A stretch of DNA of 64,000 nt from Bowmanella dokdonensis (GCF_017254865.1 NZ_JAFKCV010000011.1:62001-126000), one strand, 5' to 3'; numbered from the stretch's first letter, positions 36,606-47,023 are shown. Numbers and translations are program-made. Notes: a model not told the origin generated them from the letters alone.

Positions 36606-37577
36606 GTGCAAAACGTTCCAGTCAGACATTGGTATGGTTTTGGCCTTTCCCTGCTTACGGCGCTGCTGTGGGGAATGTTGCCGGTATTTCTCAAGCTCAG
36701 CCTGGAGGCCATGGATGCCATCAGCATTACCTGGTACCGCTTCACGCTGGCGGCTCTGGTGGTGGGCTTCATGCTTTATCGAAGCAAAGCTCTGCCGCCC
36801 ATGCGCAGCATCAGCCGCAGCAATAACCTGCTTATCGCATCGGCAGCCGTCGGACTGATTGCCAACTATGTACTCTACCTGTTGGGGCTGGACTATCTTA
36901 ATCCCGAGACCGCCCAGGTGTTGATCCAACTGGCGCCATTTTTATTAATGGTTGGAGGCATCCTGATTTACCGGGAACGCTTTAACAAGCTGGAGACCCT
37001 GGGCGCCGTCATACTGCTGGCAGGTCTGTTGCTGTTCTTCAATGACAGGCTGCCGGTGTTGTTCAGTTCCCTTGGCCGTTATACCCAGGGGGTGCTGCTG
37101 ATTATCGTGGCGGCGGTGACTTGGGCAGGTTATGCCTTGTCCCAGAAGGTGTTGCTCAGAGCCCTGACCGCAAGGCAACTGACACTTATACTCTATGTTG
37201 CAGGTACACTGGTGCTGTTGCCATTCTCTGACCTGGGGTTGATCTGGGGTATGAGCAGCCTGCAGCTGTTTGCCCTACTGTTTTGTTGCGCCAATACTGT
37301 TGTGGCATACGGGGCTTTTACCGAAGCCCTGCATATCTGGCATGCATCCAAAGTCAGTGCCGTGATTGCCCTGGCGCCGCTGTTTACCTTTACCAGCATG
37401 GAGCTGGCGGTACGGATATGGCCTGACCATTTCGCCGCCAGCGATCTGGACCACTGGGCCTACATTGGTGCCGGCATGGTGATGCTGGGGTCGATGCTGG
37501 CCGCAGTCGGCAAGGCCAAACCCAGCCATGGGGAAAGTGTGAATATTGCGGCGCCCGCAGAGGAACAGAGAAGGTAG
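36606..37577 (+). CDS. DMT-superfamily (EamA) transporter
   Basis: A 323-residue inner-membrane protein with ten predicted helices in two EamA repeats. Repeat 1 begins LTALLWGMLPVFLKLSLE and continues AITWYRF-like; repeat 2 begins AAVTWAGYALSQKVLLRALT. Motifs such as LNPETAQVLIQLAPFLLMVG and AYGAFTEALHIWHASKVSAV are typical. Substrate unknown (metabolite or amino-acid efflux in characterised members). GTG 36606 is the best start, with GAGG six bases before it. Convergent with pykA. Confidence 0.88.
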   Translation: MQNVPVRHWYGFGLSLLTALLWGMLPVFLKLSLEAMDAISITWYRFTLAALVVGFMLYRSKALPPMRSISRSNNLLIASAAVGLIANYVLYLLGLDYLNPETAQVLIQLAPFLLMVGGILIYRERFNKLETLGAVILLAGLLLFFNDRLPVLFSSLGRYTQGVLLIIVAAVTWAGYALSQKVLLRALTARQLTLILYVAGTLVLLPFSDLGLIWGMSSLQLFALLFCCANTVVAYGAFTEALHIWHASKVSAVIALAPLFTFTSMELAVRIWPDHFAASDLDHWAYIGAGMVMLGSMLAAVGKAKPSHGESVNIAAPAEEQRR

Positions 37578-37626
37578 CCAAGGGCGGAGCAGTGTGGTTG
37601 GCCACCTGCTCCTCACTCCTCAGTGG

Positions 37627-39063
37627 TCAGGGCACCACCACTATCTTGCAGCCGTTGGTTGCCCCTTCGGTCTCCATTTCATCGCCATAGGTCATAATGA
37701 ACTGGTCGCCCGACTGCACCAGTTCCCTGGCTCTGAGGCAGGCAATGACATCCGCCTTGAGCTGCCCGGGGGGGCTGCCGGTGGAGTCGAAGTATACCGG
37801 CTTGACACCCCGGTACAAAGCCATGCAGTTCAGTGAGCGCTCATGTCTGGACAGCCCGTAGATGGGCAGGCTGCTGGTGATCCTGGACATCAGCCTGGGG
37901 GTGCCTCCGCTTTCGGTCAGGGCAACAATCGCCTTGATGCTGGACAAATGATTGGCGGCATAGACGGCGGACAGCGCCGTGGTTTCACTGATGGAACTGA
38001 AGGTTTCATCGATACGGTGTTTGGAGATCTTCACGCTGGGATGGGTTTCGGCCCCCTCACAGACCCGCGCCATGGTCTTGACCGTTTCAATGGGGAACTG
38101 GCCGGCGGCGGTTTCAGCGGACAGCATCACGGCGTCTGTGCCGTCCAGGACGGCGTTGGCCACATCCATTACCTCGGCACGGGTGGGCATGGGGCTGGAA
38201 ATCATCGACTCCATCATCTGCGTGGCGGTAATGACCACCTTGTTCAGTTGCCTGGAGCGGGAGATGAGCTTCTTCTGCACACCCACCAGTTCTGCGTCGC
38301 CAATTTCCACGCCCAGATCACCCCGGGCCACCATCACCGCATCACTGGCCAGAATCACATCGTCGATGGCCTCGTCCGTGGCAACGGCCTCGGCCCGCTC
38401 CACCTTGGCGCAGATTTTTGCATCGCATCCCGCTTCTACGGCCAATTGGCGGGCATAACGCAAATCATCGCCGTTACGGGGGAACGAGACCGCCAGGTAA
38501 TCCACCTTCATCCTGGCCGCCGTCTTAATATCCTCTTTGTCCTTCTCGGTCAGGGCCTCTGCCGACAATCCGCCTCCGAGGCGGTTGATGCCTTTGTTAT
38601 TGGACAGCTTGCCGCCCACTGTGACTTTGGTGTGAACCTGGTTACCTCTGACCTCACTGACCTGTAGTTGGATTCGGCCGTCGTCCAGCAACAGAATGTC
38701 GCCTGCCTGGACATCCTGGGGCAGGGCTTTGTAATCGATGCCGACTCGCTGCTGATTCCCTTCGTCGCGGCCCAGTTCCGCATCCAGTATAAAGCTATCA
38801 CCCACCGTCAGTTCCACGGCGCCTTCGGTGAACTTGGCCACACGGATTTTCGGACCCTGTAAATCGCCCAGAATGGCGACATACTTGCCCAGTTTTGCCG
38901 CTGCTGCCCGCACCCGCTCGGCACGGTTGATATGATCTTCAGCACTGCCATGGGAGAAGTTCATCCTCACCACATTGGCCCCGGCAGCAATGATGGCTTC
39001 TATTTTTTCCGGTGTATCGGTAGCGGGGCCCAGCGTGGCAACGATTTTGGTTCTTCTCAGCAT
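37627..39063 (-). CDS. pykA: Pyruvate kinase
   Basis: A 478-residue type-II pyruvate kinase, converting phosphoenolpyruvate and ADP to pyruvate and ATP. Signatures: [14 protein letters not shown] at the N-terminus, [23 protein letters not shown], the catalytic-lysine region [27 protein letters not shown] and [14 protein letters not shown] 39063 gives the standard start [12 protein letters not shown]; 23 in-frame codons upstream are not needed. The promoter (TTCACA-N17-TAGAAT) is followed directly by a perfect HexR operator, so it is probably repressed by HexR until KDPG accumulates. Confidence 0.96.
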   Translation of the reverse strand: MLRRTKIVATLGPATDTPEKIEAIIAAGANVVRMNFSHGSAEDHINRAERVRAAAAKLGKYVAILGDLQGPKIRVAKFTEGAVELTVGDSFILDAELGRDEGNQQRVGIDYKALPQDVQAGDILLLDDGRIQLQVSEVRGNQVHTKVTVGGKLSNNKGINRLGGGLSAEALTEKDKEDIKTAARMKVDYLAVSFPRNGDDLRYARQLAVEAGCDAKICAKVERAEAVATDEAIDDVILASDAVMVARGDLGVEIGDAELVGVQKKLISRSRQLNKVVITATQMMESMISSPMPTRAEVMDVANAVLDGTDAVMLSAETAAGQFPIETVKTMARVCEGAETHPSVKISKHRIDETFSSISETTALSAVYAANHLSSIKAIVALTESGGTPRLMSRITSSLPIYGLSRHERSLNCMALYRGVKPVYFDSTGSPPGQLKADVIACLRARELVQSGDQFIMTYGDEMETEGATNGCKIVVVP

Positions 39064-39134
39064 CTTGGATTCGCTCACAGGTGACAGGATGTGCAGACAT
39101 CCCAGGTTGAATTTGCTTACAGTGACAATCAATC

Positions 39135-39149
39135 TGTAATTTTATTACA
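39135..39149. promoter_or_regulatory. HexR operator at the pykA promoter
   Basis: TGTAATTTTATTACA is a perfect TGTAAT-N3-ATTACA palindrome identical to the known HexR consensus. It lies directly downstream of the -10 element, covering the expected transcription start of pykA. Confidence 0.85.
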
Positions 39150-39151
39150 AA

Positions 39152-39180
39152 ATTCTAGCGGTAAATGAAGAGTTTGTGAA
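39152..39180 (-). promoter_or_regulatory. pykA promoter (-35 TTCACA, -10 TAGAAT)
   Basis: On the minus strand TTCACA (39180-39175), a 17-base spacer and TAGAAT (39157-39152) give a good sigma-70 layout. The HexR box starts three bases downstream. Confidence 0.6.
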
Positions 39181-39282
39181 ATCTTTTAACGTAGCTTATC
39201 AGTGAGGTGGGCAGAGGAAAGGGCAGGAATGAGGCGACTGGCCAAAAAAATGCCTGATATCCAGTGGAATGAAAGCAGACTG

Positions 39283-39315
39283 CCTCACGCCTCACGCCTC
39301 ACGCCTCACGCCTCA
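39283..39315. repeat. Heptanucleotide tandem repeat (CCTCACG) at the hexR stop codon
   Basis: Four exact copies of CCTCACG plus a partial fifth. The last five bases run into the TGA stop codon of hexR (39313-39315). Copy-number changes would alter the 3' untranslated DNA but not the protein. Confidence 0.85.
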
Positions 39316-40167
39316 GGTCGCGGGTTTCTTGTCATAGCGGGATTCACGCAGCGTATCCTTCACCCGCTTGAGGTTCTCCCTGAATTTCGTGCCCCGGCGC
39401 AGGGTAAAACCCGTGGCCAGGACATCGATCAGGGTTAACTGTGCTATGCGAGACGCCATCGGCATATACATATCCGTATCTTCAGGGACGTCCAGCGACA
39501 CCACCAGGCTGCACTCCCTGGCCAGGGGACTGTCTTTAGACGTAATGCCAATCACCGTGGCGTCATTGCCGCGGGCGATCTGGGCGATTTCCACCAAGCT
39601 CTTGGTGCGACCCGTATGGGAAATCAGCACCACCACATCCTCCTCCGAGCTGTTCATGCAGCTCATACGCTGCATCAGGATATCGTCGAAATAAATAACT
39701 GGCACATTGAAGCGGAAAAACTTGTTCAGGGCATCGTGGGCCACGGAGGCTGATGCGCCAAGGCCGAAGAAAGAAATCTTCTGCGCCTGGGTCAGTAAAT
39801 CCACCACCCGGTTTATGACGTTGATATCCAGGGACTGGCGGGCGACTTCCAGAGAAGCCATGGTGGATTCGAATATCTTCTTGGTATACTCCTCCGGCCC
39901 GTCGGACTCTTCCACATGCCGGTTTACATAGGGCGTGCCGTTAGCCAGGCTCTGCGCCAGATGCAGCTTGAAATCCGGGAATCCTTTGGTGTCCAGGCGT
40001 CTGCAGAAACGGTTGACCGTCGGCTCGCTGACATTGGACATCTTGGCCAGGGTGGCAATGCTGGAATGGATTGCCGTTTGCGGATTGGCCAGGATCACCT
40101 CTGCCACTTTGCGCTCCGACTTGCTGAATGCGGACTGGCTCTGACTGATTTTTTCAAGAATGTTCAT
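39313..40167 (-). CDS. hexR: HexR, RpiR-family regulator of central carbon metabolism
   Basis: A 284-residue regulator. The N-terminal RpiR helix-turn-helix (about 1-77; SIATLAKMSNVSEPTVNRFCRRL) precedes a SIS sugar-phosphate domain (about 120-260; KISFFGLGASASVAHDALNKFFRF, VVVLISHTGRTKSLVEIAQIA). HexR binds the Entner-Doudoroff intermediate KDPG and represses zwf, edd and eda, pykA and gapA in Pseudomonas and Shewanella. It is divergent from the zwf operon and has operators at zwf and pykA on either side. ATG 40167 (MNILEKISQSQ) is preferred over GTG 40173. Confidence 0.95.
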   Translation of the reverse strand: MNILEKISQSQSAFSKSERKVAEVILANPQTAIHSSIATLAKMSNVSEPTVNRFCRRLDTKGFPDFKLHLAQSLANGTPYVNRHVEESDGPEEYTKKIFESTMASLEVARQSLDINVINRVVDLLTQAQKISFFGLGASASVAHDALNKFFRFNVPVIYFDDILMQRMSCMNSSEEDVVVLISHTGRTKSLVEIAQIARGNDATVIGITSKDSPLARECSLVVSLDVPEDTDMYMPMASRIAQLTLIDVLATGFTLRRGTKFRENLKRVKDTLRESRYDKKPAT

Positions 40168-40295
40168 AGGCACTGCGGATTCTACTTATAATTGGTATGG
40201 GACTATTTTTGTAAGTTTTTGACAGATTTGCTAGCTTTTTCGCCAAAAGGCGGCCAGAAAAGCGGGCAGGTCTGGTAAAAACTTTCACGTTAAGT

Positions 40296-40310
40296 TGTAA
40301 TTTTACTACA
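40296..40310. promoter_or_regulatory. HexR operator in the hexR-zwf divergent promoter
   Basis: TGTAATTTTACTACA matches TGTAAT-N3-ATTACA with one mismatch. It directly abuts the TATAAT hexamer at 40311-40316 that serves as the probable zwf -10, so bound HexR would block the promoter spacer. Confidence 0.8.
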
Positions 40311-40316
40311 TATAAT
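40311..40316 (+). promoter_or_regulatory. Probable -10 box of the zwf operon
   Basis: A consensus TATAAT about 100 bases before the zwf start; the -35 region (near 40284-40293) is weak, and the HexR box fills the spacer. Confidence 0.5.
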
Positions 40317-40417
40317 GTTTACTATCGGCATCGAGACCCAAGCCAGCCGAACGTTATTTAGTAAATTTACCGCGTTTTGGAACTTTTTTTGACTTATTTT
40401 TATTCGGGTTGAAACTC

Positions 40418-41908
40418 ATGGTGTTGGAAAATACAGTAGAACCTTGCGATTTCGTCATCTTTGGCACAAAAGGTGACCTTGCCCGTCGCAAACTCCTGCC
40501 TTCTTTATATCAACTGGAAAAAGCCAGTCTGGTTCACCGGGACACCAAGATTATCGGTGTGGCCCGCAATGAGATGAGCAACGGGGAATATGTCGCCCTG
40601 GTGAAGGAGAATATCGAGAAATTCTCCGGTCAGTCCCTGTGTGAGGACACCTGGGCGCGTTTCTCAGCCAAGCTTGACTATGTCTGCCTGGATATGCAGG
40701 ACAGCCTGGCCTACGAAGGCTTCAAGGAGCATGTGGATGCAAAGCGCACCATGGTATGCTACCTGGCCACACCGCCTTCCATTTACGGGGCCATCTGCAA
40801 AGGCCTGAACGATGCGGGGATCATCGACCCGACCATGCGTGTGGTGCTGGAAAAGCCCATCGGCCACGATCTGGCATCGTCCAAGGTAATCAATAATCAG
40901 GTGGCGGAATATTTCCGCGAGAACCAGATTTATCGTATCGACCATTATCTGGGCAAGGAAACGGTCCTGAACCTGATTGCCCTGCGTTTTGCCAACTCCA
41001 TCTTCGCCACCAACTGGGATCACAACTGTATCGATCATGTGCAGATCAGTGTGTCCGAGTCGGTAGGTATTGAGGGACGGTGGGGGTATTTCGACGAGGC
41101 GGGGCAGATGCGTGACATGGTGCAGAATCACCTGTTGCAAATCCTGACCCTGATTGCCATGGAGCCGCCCACCACCCTGGATGCGGACAGTATCCGCGAC
41201 GAAAAGCTCAAGGTGCTCAAGTCCCTGCGTCCGATCAACAGCAGTAATGTGGGAGAAAAGACCGTTCGTGGCCAGTACACAGGCGGTTTTGTCAAAGGCA
41301 AGGAAGTACCCGGCTATCTGGACGAGCCCGATGCCAACCAGAAAAGCGAAACTGAAACTTTCGTTGCCCTTAAAGTTGAGCTGGACAACTGGCGCTGGGC
41401 CGGCGTGCCGTTTTATCTGCGTACCGGCAAACGTATGCCCACCAAGGTCAGCGAGATAGTGATTTATTTCAAGCCGCAGCCGCACAACCTGTTTAAGGAC
41501 AGTTTTGCCAAACTGCCGCCGAACAAGCTGACAATCCGCCTGCAGCCTGACGAAGGGGTGGAAATTACCGTCATGAACAAGGTGCCGGGTCTGACCGGCT
41601 CCAGCTCCATGAACCTGCAGAAATCCAAGCTTAATCTGAGTTTTTCCGAGACCTTTGCCGACGAGCGCATTGCCGACGCCTATGAAAAGCTGCTGCTTGA
41701 GGTGATGATCGGCAACCAGGCTCTGTTTGTGCGTCGCGATGAGATTGAACAGGCCTGGACCTGGGTGGACAGCATTATCAAAGCCTGGGAGAGCAGCAAT
41801 GAGCCTCCTGAGCCTTATCAGGCGGGCACCTGGGGTCCGGTTGCCTCCATCGCCCTGATGGCGCGGGATAATCGTGCCTGGTACGAGTCCAAGCTGGGGA
41901 AAAAGTAA
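40418..41908 (+). CDS. zwf: Glucose-6-phosphate 1-dehydrogenase
   Basis: A 496-residue NADP-dependent enzyme making 6-phosphogluconolactone, the entry to both the Entner-Doudoroff and the pentose phosphate pathways. NADP loop: DFVIFGTKGDLARRKLLPSL, where Shewanella-type enzymes have TKGDLAR in place of ASGDLTR. Catalytic signature: YRIDHYLGKETVLNLIALRF with the active-site His, and VVLEKPIGHDL. ATG 40418 (MVLENTVEP) is chosen; a TTG nine bases earlier is in frame. First gene of the zwf-pgl-edd-glk-eda operon. Confidence 0.96.
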   Translation: MVLENTVEPCDFVIFGTKGDLARRKLLPSLYQLEKASLVHRDTKIIGVARNEMSNGEYVALVKENIEKFSGQSLCEDTWARFSAKLDYVCLDMQDSLAYEGFKEHVDAKRTMVCYLATPPSIYGAICKGLNDAGIIDPTMRVVLEKPIGHDLASSKVINNQVAEYFRENQIYRIDHYLGKETVLNLIALRFANSIFATNWDHNCIDHVQISVSESVGIEGRWGYFDEAGQMRDMVQNHLLQILTLIAMEPPTTLDADSIRDEKLKVLKSLRPINSSNVGEKTVRGQYTGGFVKGKEVPGYLDEPDANQKSETETFVALKVELDNWRWAGVPFYLRTGKRMPTKVSEIVIYFKPQPHNLFKDSFAKLPPNKLTIRLQPDEGVEITVMNKVPGLTGSSSMNLQKSKLNLSFSETFADERIADAYEKLLLEVMIGNQALFVRRDEIEQAWTWVDSIIKAWESSNEPPEPYQAGTWGPVASIALMARDNRAWYESKLGKK

Positions 41909-41910
41909 CC

Positions 41911-42597
41911 ATGAAACAGACCACTTACACCGACGCCAAGGTACTGAATCAGCAGTTTTCCAAGCGCATTGCCGGGCTGTTGCAGGAGGGGATCGATAAC
42001 CATGGACAAGCCAGCCTGATTGTCTCAGGTGGGCGTACTCCCCAGGGATTGTTTGCCTGTTTGTCCGAAGCCGAGCTTGACTGGTCCAAAGTGGTAGTGA
42101 GTCTTGCCGACGAACGTTGGGTACCTGCAACGGATGATGCCAGCAACGAGAAGATGGTTCGGGAACACCTGCTCAAAGGCAAGGCCGCCAGGGCACAGTT
42201 TGTTGGCCTGAAAAACGCCGCTACAGAGGCACAGCAGGGCGTTGCCGACTGCGTGGCCAACCTCCGGGAGATTCCCCAGCCATTTGATGTGCTGATTCTG
42301 GGTATGGGAGAAGACGGTCATACGGCTTCCCTGTTTCCCTGTTCAAAACAGATAGGTCAGGGGCTGGATATGGACTATCCCCGCCCTTATCTGGCCGTGC
42401 AGCCTGCTACTGCGCCCAACTGGCGCATGTCACTCAGCCTGGCCGCCCTGCTCAACAGTAAACATATTTTTTTGCATCTGACCGGCGATGCCAAACGTGC
42501 CGTGCTGGACAAGGCACTGGCCGGTGAAGATGAATTTGAGATGCCCATCCGTGCGGTGCTGAAACGCGCTGAAGTCGAGCTAGTGTGGGCGCCATAG
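41911..42597 (+). CDS. pgl: 6-phosphogluconolactonase
   Basis: A 228-residue hydrolase of the DevB/SOL family, opening the lactone made by Zwf. Signatures: [48 protein letters not shown] and [12 protein letters not shown]. Starts 2 bases after the zwf stop. Confidence 0.95.
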   Translation: MKQTTYTDAKVLNQQFSKRIAGLLQEGIDNHGQASLIVSGGRTPQGLFACLSEAELDWSKVVVSLADERWVPATDDASNEKMVREHLLKGKAARAQFVGLKNAATEAQQGVADCVANLREIPQPFDVLILGMGEDGHTASLFPCSKQIGQGLDMDYPRPYLAVQPATAPNWRMSLSLAALLNSKHIFLHLTGDAKRAVLDKALAGEDEFEMPIRAVLKRAEVELVWAP

Positions 42598-42611
42598 GAG
42601 ATAGAAACACC

Positions 42612-44441
42612 ATGCATTCCACCATCCAGGAAGTGACAGAGCGCATTATCGAGCGCAGCCAGGCCACCCGCGCCCAGTATCTGGCCAAGATTGACAAGGC
42701 CAGACGTCAGGGCCCCCATCGAGGGGTATTGTCCTGCGGTAACCTGGCTCACGGGTTTGCCGCCTGTAACCAGGACGACAAGGCAAGCCTGCGCAGCATG
42801 ACCAAGGCTAACCTGGCCATTGTCTCTTCCTATAACGACATGCTGTCAGCCCATCAGCCCTACGAGATGTATCCGGCCCTGATCAAGGAAGCGGTACATC
42901 AGGTGGGCAGTGTGGCCCAGTTTGCCGGTGGCGTGCCGGCCATGTGTGATGGTGTGACTCAGGGCAACCCCGGCATGGATTTGAGCCTTATGAGCCGGGA
43001 TGTCATTGCCCAGTCCACGGCAGTAGCCCTTTCTCACAACATGTTTGATGCAGCGGTAATGCTGGGAATTTGTGACAAGATAGTGCCGGGGTTGCTGCTG
43101 GGGGCGCTGAGCTTCGGCCACCTTCCCACCGTCTTTGTGCCGGCCGGCCCCATGCCATCCGGTATTCCCAATAAGGAAAAAGCCAGGGTCCGCCAGGCCT
43201 ATGCCGAAGGCAAAGCCAGCCGCGAGGAACTGCTGGAAGCGGAGTCCAAGTCCTATCATTCGGCCGGTACCTGTACCTTTTACGGCACCGCCAACAGCAA
43301 CCAGTTAGTGGTGGAAGTGATGGGCCTGCATCTGCCAGGATCCTCCTTCGTTAATCCGGGTACGCCCCTGCGCGACGCCCTGACCCGGGCTGCGGCAGTG
43401 CAGGCCACCCGTTTGACGGACCTGGGTGACAATTACATGCCTATCGGCCACATAGTCGATGCAAAGAGTATCGTCAATGGTCTGGTAGCGCTGCTGGCCA
43501 CCGGCGGTTCCACCAATCACACCATGCACCTGGTAGCGGTGGCCCGGGCAGCCGGCTATATCATCAACTGGGATGATTTTTCCGATATCTCCAATGCCGT
43601 GCCACTTCTGACCCGGATTTATCCCAATGGCTCGGCCGATATCAACCATTTCACCGCGGCAGGGGGGATGGCGCTGCTGTTCAGGGAATTGCTGGATGCG
43701 GGTTTGCTGCACAATGATGTCAACACCATCTGTGGCCGGGGACTGGAGCAGTACACCAAAGAGCCCATGCTCAAAGATGGTGAGCTGGTATGGGAGGACG
43801 GTCCCAAGGCATCGCTGGACAAAGAGGTGTTTTCTTCGGTGAAGGCCCCCTTCAAGCCCGATGGCGGACTGGCGGTACTGAACGGTAACCTGGGGCGCGG
43901 CGTCATTAAGACCTCGGCCCTGCGTGAAGGCAAAACCCGTATCAAGGCGCCAGCGGTAGTATTTGAGGACCAGTTTGACCTGGGGCGCGCCTTCAAAGCC
44001 GGCGAACTGGACAAAGACTGTATTGTGGTAGTGCGTTTCCAGGGCCCCAAGGCCATCGGCATGCCTGAGCTGCACAGCCTGACCCCGCCCCTTGGTGTGT
44101 TACAGGACAGAGGGTACAAGGTAGCCCTGGTCACAGACGGACGTATGTCCGGCGCGTCGGGCAAAGTACCGGCGGCCATCCATGTGACCCCAGAAGCTTA
44201 TGATGGGGGCTTGCTGGCAAAAGTGCAGAATGGCGACATCATCGAGATGAACGCCGAAACCGGCGAACTGATCCTGCATGTGGATGAGGCGGAACTGGCC
44301 AGGCGTGAGAATAAGCAGGCAGATATCGATCACCACCTGCAGGGCATGGGTCGTGAGCTGTTTGCCGGTATGCGCTGTAACCTGACCGGCGCCGAGCAGG
44401 GGGCCTGCTCCTTGTTCGTCAGGCAGGAGCAGGCTTTATGA
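42612..44441 (+). CDS. edd: Phosphogluconate dehydratase
   Basis: A 609-residue iron-sulfur dehydratase producing KDPG, the HexR ligand. Signatures from the IlvD/Edd family: [78 protein letters not shown], and [20 protein letters not shown]. The cysteines that ligate the 4Fe-4S cluster (in CDGVTQG and CDKI, GTCTFYG) are present. ATG 42612 follows GGAGATAG. Overlaps glk by four bases. Confidence 0.96.
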   Translation: MHSTIQEVTERIIERSQATRAQYLAKIDKARRQGPHRGVLSCGNLAHGFAACNQDDKASLRSMTKANLAIVSSYNDMLSAHQPYEMYPALIKEAVHQVGSVAQFAGGVPAMCDGVTQGNPGMDLSLMSRDVIAQSTAVALSHNMFDAAVMLGICDKIVPGLLLGALSFGHLPTVFVPAGPMPSGIPNKEKARVRQAYAEGKASREELLEAESKSYHSAGTCTFYGTANSNQLVVEVMGLHLPGSSFVNPGTPLRDALTRAAAVQATRLTDLGDNYMPIGHIVDAKSIVNGLVALLATGGSTNHTMHLVAVARAAGYIINWDDFSDISNAVPLLTRIYPNGSADINHFTAAGGMALLFRELLDAGLLHNDVNTICGRGLEQYTKEPMLKDGELVWEDGPKASLDKEVFSSVKAPFKPDGGLAVLNGNLGRGVIKTSALREGKTRIKAPAVVFEDQFDLGRAFKAGELDKDCIVVVRFQGPKAIGMPELHSLTPPLGVLQDRGYKVALVTDGRMSGASGKVPAAIHVTPEAYDGGLLAKVQNGDIIEMNAETGELILHVDEAELARRENKQADIDHHLQGMGRELFAGMRCNLTGAEQGACSLFVRQEQAL

Positions 44442-45391
44442 GTCAACTGTTTGTGGCGGATGTGGGCGGTACCAATATCCGCCTGGCGCAGGTCACAGAG
44501 TCAGGCATTACCCAGGTGAAGAAATACCTGTGCAATGATTACGCGACTATTGGTGACGCCATTCGTGCCTATCAGGACAATTTTCCCGGGGTGGCGTTCT
44601 CTGCTGGCTGCATTGCCATCGCCTGTCCGGTGGATAAAGATCTGATCAAGATGACCAATCACCACTGGCGTTTTTCCAAGTCTCAGCTTAAGCAGGAATT
44701 GGATTTACAGTGGCTGGATGTCATCAACGATTATACGGCCATTTCCATGTCCCTGCCGGTACTGACGGATACGCAGAAGGTACAGATCGGTGGCGGGACC
44801 GCGGTAGCACAAACCAATATTGCCGTATTCGGTCCCGGCACCGGACTGGGCGTGGGTCACCTGGTGCCCACTGCCGGCGGCTGGCAATGCCTGGACGGAG
44901 AAGGCGGACATGTGGATTTTGCGCCGGTGGACGAACTGGAGTTGGTGGTATGGCGTTTGCTGCGCGAAAAGTACGGCCATGCTTCAGCCGAGGAAGTCTT
45001 GTCGGGCAGAGGGCTGGTGCAAATTTACCAGGCCATTGCTGAGCATGAGGGCAAGTTTGCCGATCTGACCGATCCGGCCGATATCACCGAGCGCGCGTTG
45101 CATAGCCGTTGCGACCTCTGCGTGGCGACCCTGAATCTGTTCTGTCGGGTGATGGGCAGCTTCGGCGGTAATCTGGCCCTGAACCTGGCCACTTTCGGCG
45201 GCGTCTATGTGGGGGGCGGCATCGCTCCGCGCTTTGTGGATTTTCTGCAAAAGAGTGAGTTCCGCAGTCGTTTTGAGGCCAAGGGGCGCTTTCATGAATA
45301 TGTGGCGGCCATCCCCACTTTTGTGATCACCGAACCGGATCACGGTCTCATCGGCGCTGCCGCTTACCTGACCCAGCATTATAAAGGTTAA
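44438..45391 (+). CDS. glk: Glucokinase
   Basis: A 317-residue ATP-dependent glucokinase (E. coli Glk type), feeding glucose-6-phosphate to Zwf. Features: [15 protein letters not shown] (phosphate loop), [44 protein letters not shown] with catalytic Asp/Glu/His context, and [19 protein letters not shown] overlap with edd; eda follows 4 bases later. A glucokinase inside the ED operon suggests free glucose is brought in without a PTS, which is common in Alteromonadales. Confidence 0.95.
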   Translation: MSQLFVADVGGTNIRLAQVTESGITQVKKYLCNDYATIGDAIRAYQDNFPGVAFSAGCIAIACPVDKDLIKMTNHHWRFSKSQLKQELDLQWLDVINDYTAISMSLPVLTDTQKVQIGGGTAVAQTNIAVFGPGTGLGVGHLVPTAGGWQCLDGEGGHVDFAPVDELELVVWRLLREKYGHASAEEVLSGRGLVQIYQAIAEHEGKFADLTDPADITERALHSRCDLCVATLNLFCRVMGSFGGNLALNLATFGGVYVGGGIAPRFVDFLQKSEFRSRFEAKGRFHEYVAAIPTFVITEPDHGLIGAAAYLTQHYKG

Positions 45392-45395
45392 CTTC

Positions 45396-46058
45396 ATGAC
45401 TAAAGATTGGATGATTTCTTCACAGCAGCTGTTCGCCCAGGGACCCGTTGTTCCGGTGCTGGTGATCAAAGAGGTCGCCCATGCGGTACCTCTGGCCAAG
45501 GCCCTGATTGCAGGTGGGATCCGGGTGCTGGAAGTGACGCTGCGGACCCCGGCAGCGCTGGAAGTAATACGGGAAATTGCTGATAAGGTACCCGATGCCC
45601 TGGTGGGGGCGGGGACTGTGACCAACGCCGCGCAGCTCCAGCAGGCGGTGGAAGCCGGCGCCAAGTTTGCCATCAGCCCCGGCCTGACCCATGAATTGCT
45701 GGAAGCCGGTAATGAGGCCAAGATTGCCCTGATCCCCGGCATCTCGTCCATTTCGGAGTTGATGAAGGGCAGGGATCTCGGCTATACCCACTTCAAGTTT
45801 TTCCCGGCCGAAGCCTCTGGCGGCATCAAAGCCCTGAAATCCATCGGCGGGCCTTTTCCGGATGTGACCTTCTGTCCCACTGGCGGTATCTCAGCCAACA
45901 ATTATCTGGATTATCTGGCCCTGCCTAATGTGAAATGCGTCGGTGGCTCGTGGTTGGCGCCTGATGATGTGGTGGAAGCGGGTAACTGGGACAGGATCAC
46001 CGAGCTGGCCAGTCAGGCCGTTAAAGGTGCACTGGCGGTGGATGCCCAGGCCGGTTAA
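45396..46058 (+). CDS. eda: KHG/KDPG aldolase
   Basis: A 220-residue class-I aldolase splitting KDPG into pyruvate and glyceraldehyde-3-phosphate. The Schiff-base lysine lies in [14 protein letters not shown] (about residue 133), the general base Glu in [13 protein letters not shown], and VGAGTVTN and [20 protein letters not shown] are typical. Last gene of the ED operon, closed by a terminator at 46077-46099. Confidence 0.96.
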   Translation: MTKDWMISSQQLFAQGPVVPVLVIKEVAHAVPLAKALIAGGIRVLEVTLRTPAALEVIREIADKVPDALVGAGTVTNAAQLQQAVEAGAKFAISPGLTHELLEAGNEAKIALIPGISSISELMKGRDLGYTHFKFFPAEASGGIKALKSIGGPFPDVTFCPTGGISANNYLDYLALPNVKCVGGSWLAPDDVVEAGNWDRITELASQAVKGALAVDAQAG

Positions 46059-46076
46059 GGTCTGGACTTAGAAAAG

Positions 46077-46099
46077 AACCGCCTACAGGCGGTTTTTTT
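46077..46099 (+). terminator. Intrinsic terminator after eda
   Basis: AACCGCC-TACA-GGCGGTT followed by a T run, 18 bases after eda and before the convergent mutarotase gene. Confidence 0.85.
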
Positions 46100-46123
46100 A
46101 TGAAATACGCATGATCAGACAGA

Positions 46124-46963
46124 TCAATCAATAATTTGCACCAGTTGATGTTGTTCATCCGGGGCCAGTCGCTTGCCCTGGGTAATGGCTGTTTCTATAC
46201 ACAGCATCTGTCGGTAGTCCCCGTCTGGCATATCCGCCATCGCCTCACTCTTCTGCTGCCAGGGATTCCAGACCACTATGCTGTCATGGCCCCGGTGTCC
46301 GATACTCATTTCATAGTCCGGGTCTGTAAGTAAGGTGTCGGATGTCTGGCAGAGATGGATTCGATCAGTCTCACCTTCAAAGGTATAAGGATCTGGGGTG
46401 GGAGCTCTTTGCCCGTCCCTGACCTTATCAAGGTAGTCACCGTCCAGACCTGCCAGCCTGACTTTATGGATATCACTGACCCGAAAATAAGAGTGCAGGG
46501 CAGCGTTGTAGCTAAAAGGCTGCTGGCCGATATTTTGGGTATCCAGGCTCAGGCTGAGACTGTCGCCCACCAGCAGGGTCAGTGTCACATCGGCACAGCC
46601 GTCAAAGCCCTCGCCCCGTGTTCTGCCGGGTTGCAGTTGCAGGCGGGTTTCACGCAAATCATCGTCGATACGGGTAATTCTCCAGACCCGGGTGCGCAGG
46701 TAGCCATGAGCGGGCAAACTGCTTGCCTCATGCTGACCAAACCAGGGCCAGCATATGGGGATCCCGCCGCGTATGGCTTTGCTGCCATCCATCAGTGCAC
46801 AGGGACTCATATAGAGTCGCTGGCGGCTGTCCTTCTTGGGCATGTAACTCAGGACATGGGCGCCAAACAGCGACAGTTCGAGGCTGGCTGCCTGGTTATC
46901 GATACTGATGATAGACATTCCCTGATCGGATGTGCGTTGTGAGACATGGGTGGAAAGTTTCAC
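46124..46963 (-). CDS. yeaD: D-hexose-6-phosphate mutarotase
   Basis: A 279-residue aldose-1-epimerase-fold protein (YeaD family) that interconverts the anomers of glucose-6-phosphate. Signatures: LSLFGAHVLSYMPK, KAIRGGIPICWPWFGQHE, LPAHGYLRTRVWRI, NAALHSYFRVSDI (catalytic His) and IVVWNPWQQKSEAM. In gammaproteobacteria yeaD commonly follows gapA, as here, with a terminator in between. It fits the sugar-phosphate theme of the region. Confidence 0.93.
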   Translation of the reverse strand: MKLSTHVSQRTSDQGMSIISIDNQAASLELSLFGAHVLSYMPKKDSRQRLYMSPCALMDGSKAIRGGIPICWPWFGQHEASSLPAHGYLRTRVWRITRIDDDLRETRLQLQPGRTRGEGFDGCADVTLTLLVGDSLSLSLDTQNIGQQPFSYNAALHSYFRVSDIHKVRLAGLDGDYLDKVRDGQRAPTPDPYTFEGETDRIHLCQTSDTLLTDPDYEMSIGHRGHDSIVVWNPWQQKSEAMADMPDGDYRQMLCIETAITQGKRLAPDEQHQLVQIID

Positions 46964-46983
46964 AAAAAGCGTCCTCCTGCTGC

Positions 46984-47007
46984 AAAAAAGGCGGTCCTGG
47001 CCGCCTT
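46984..47007 (-). terminator. Intrinsic terminator after gapA
   Basis: On the minus strand AAGGCGG-CCAGGA-CCGCCTT followed by TTTT, 17 bases past the gapA stop, upstream of yeaD. It may limit readthrough into yeaD. Confidence 0.8.
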
Positions 47008-47023
47008 CTTAGAATATCCAGTA

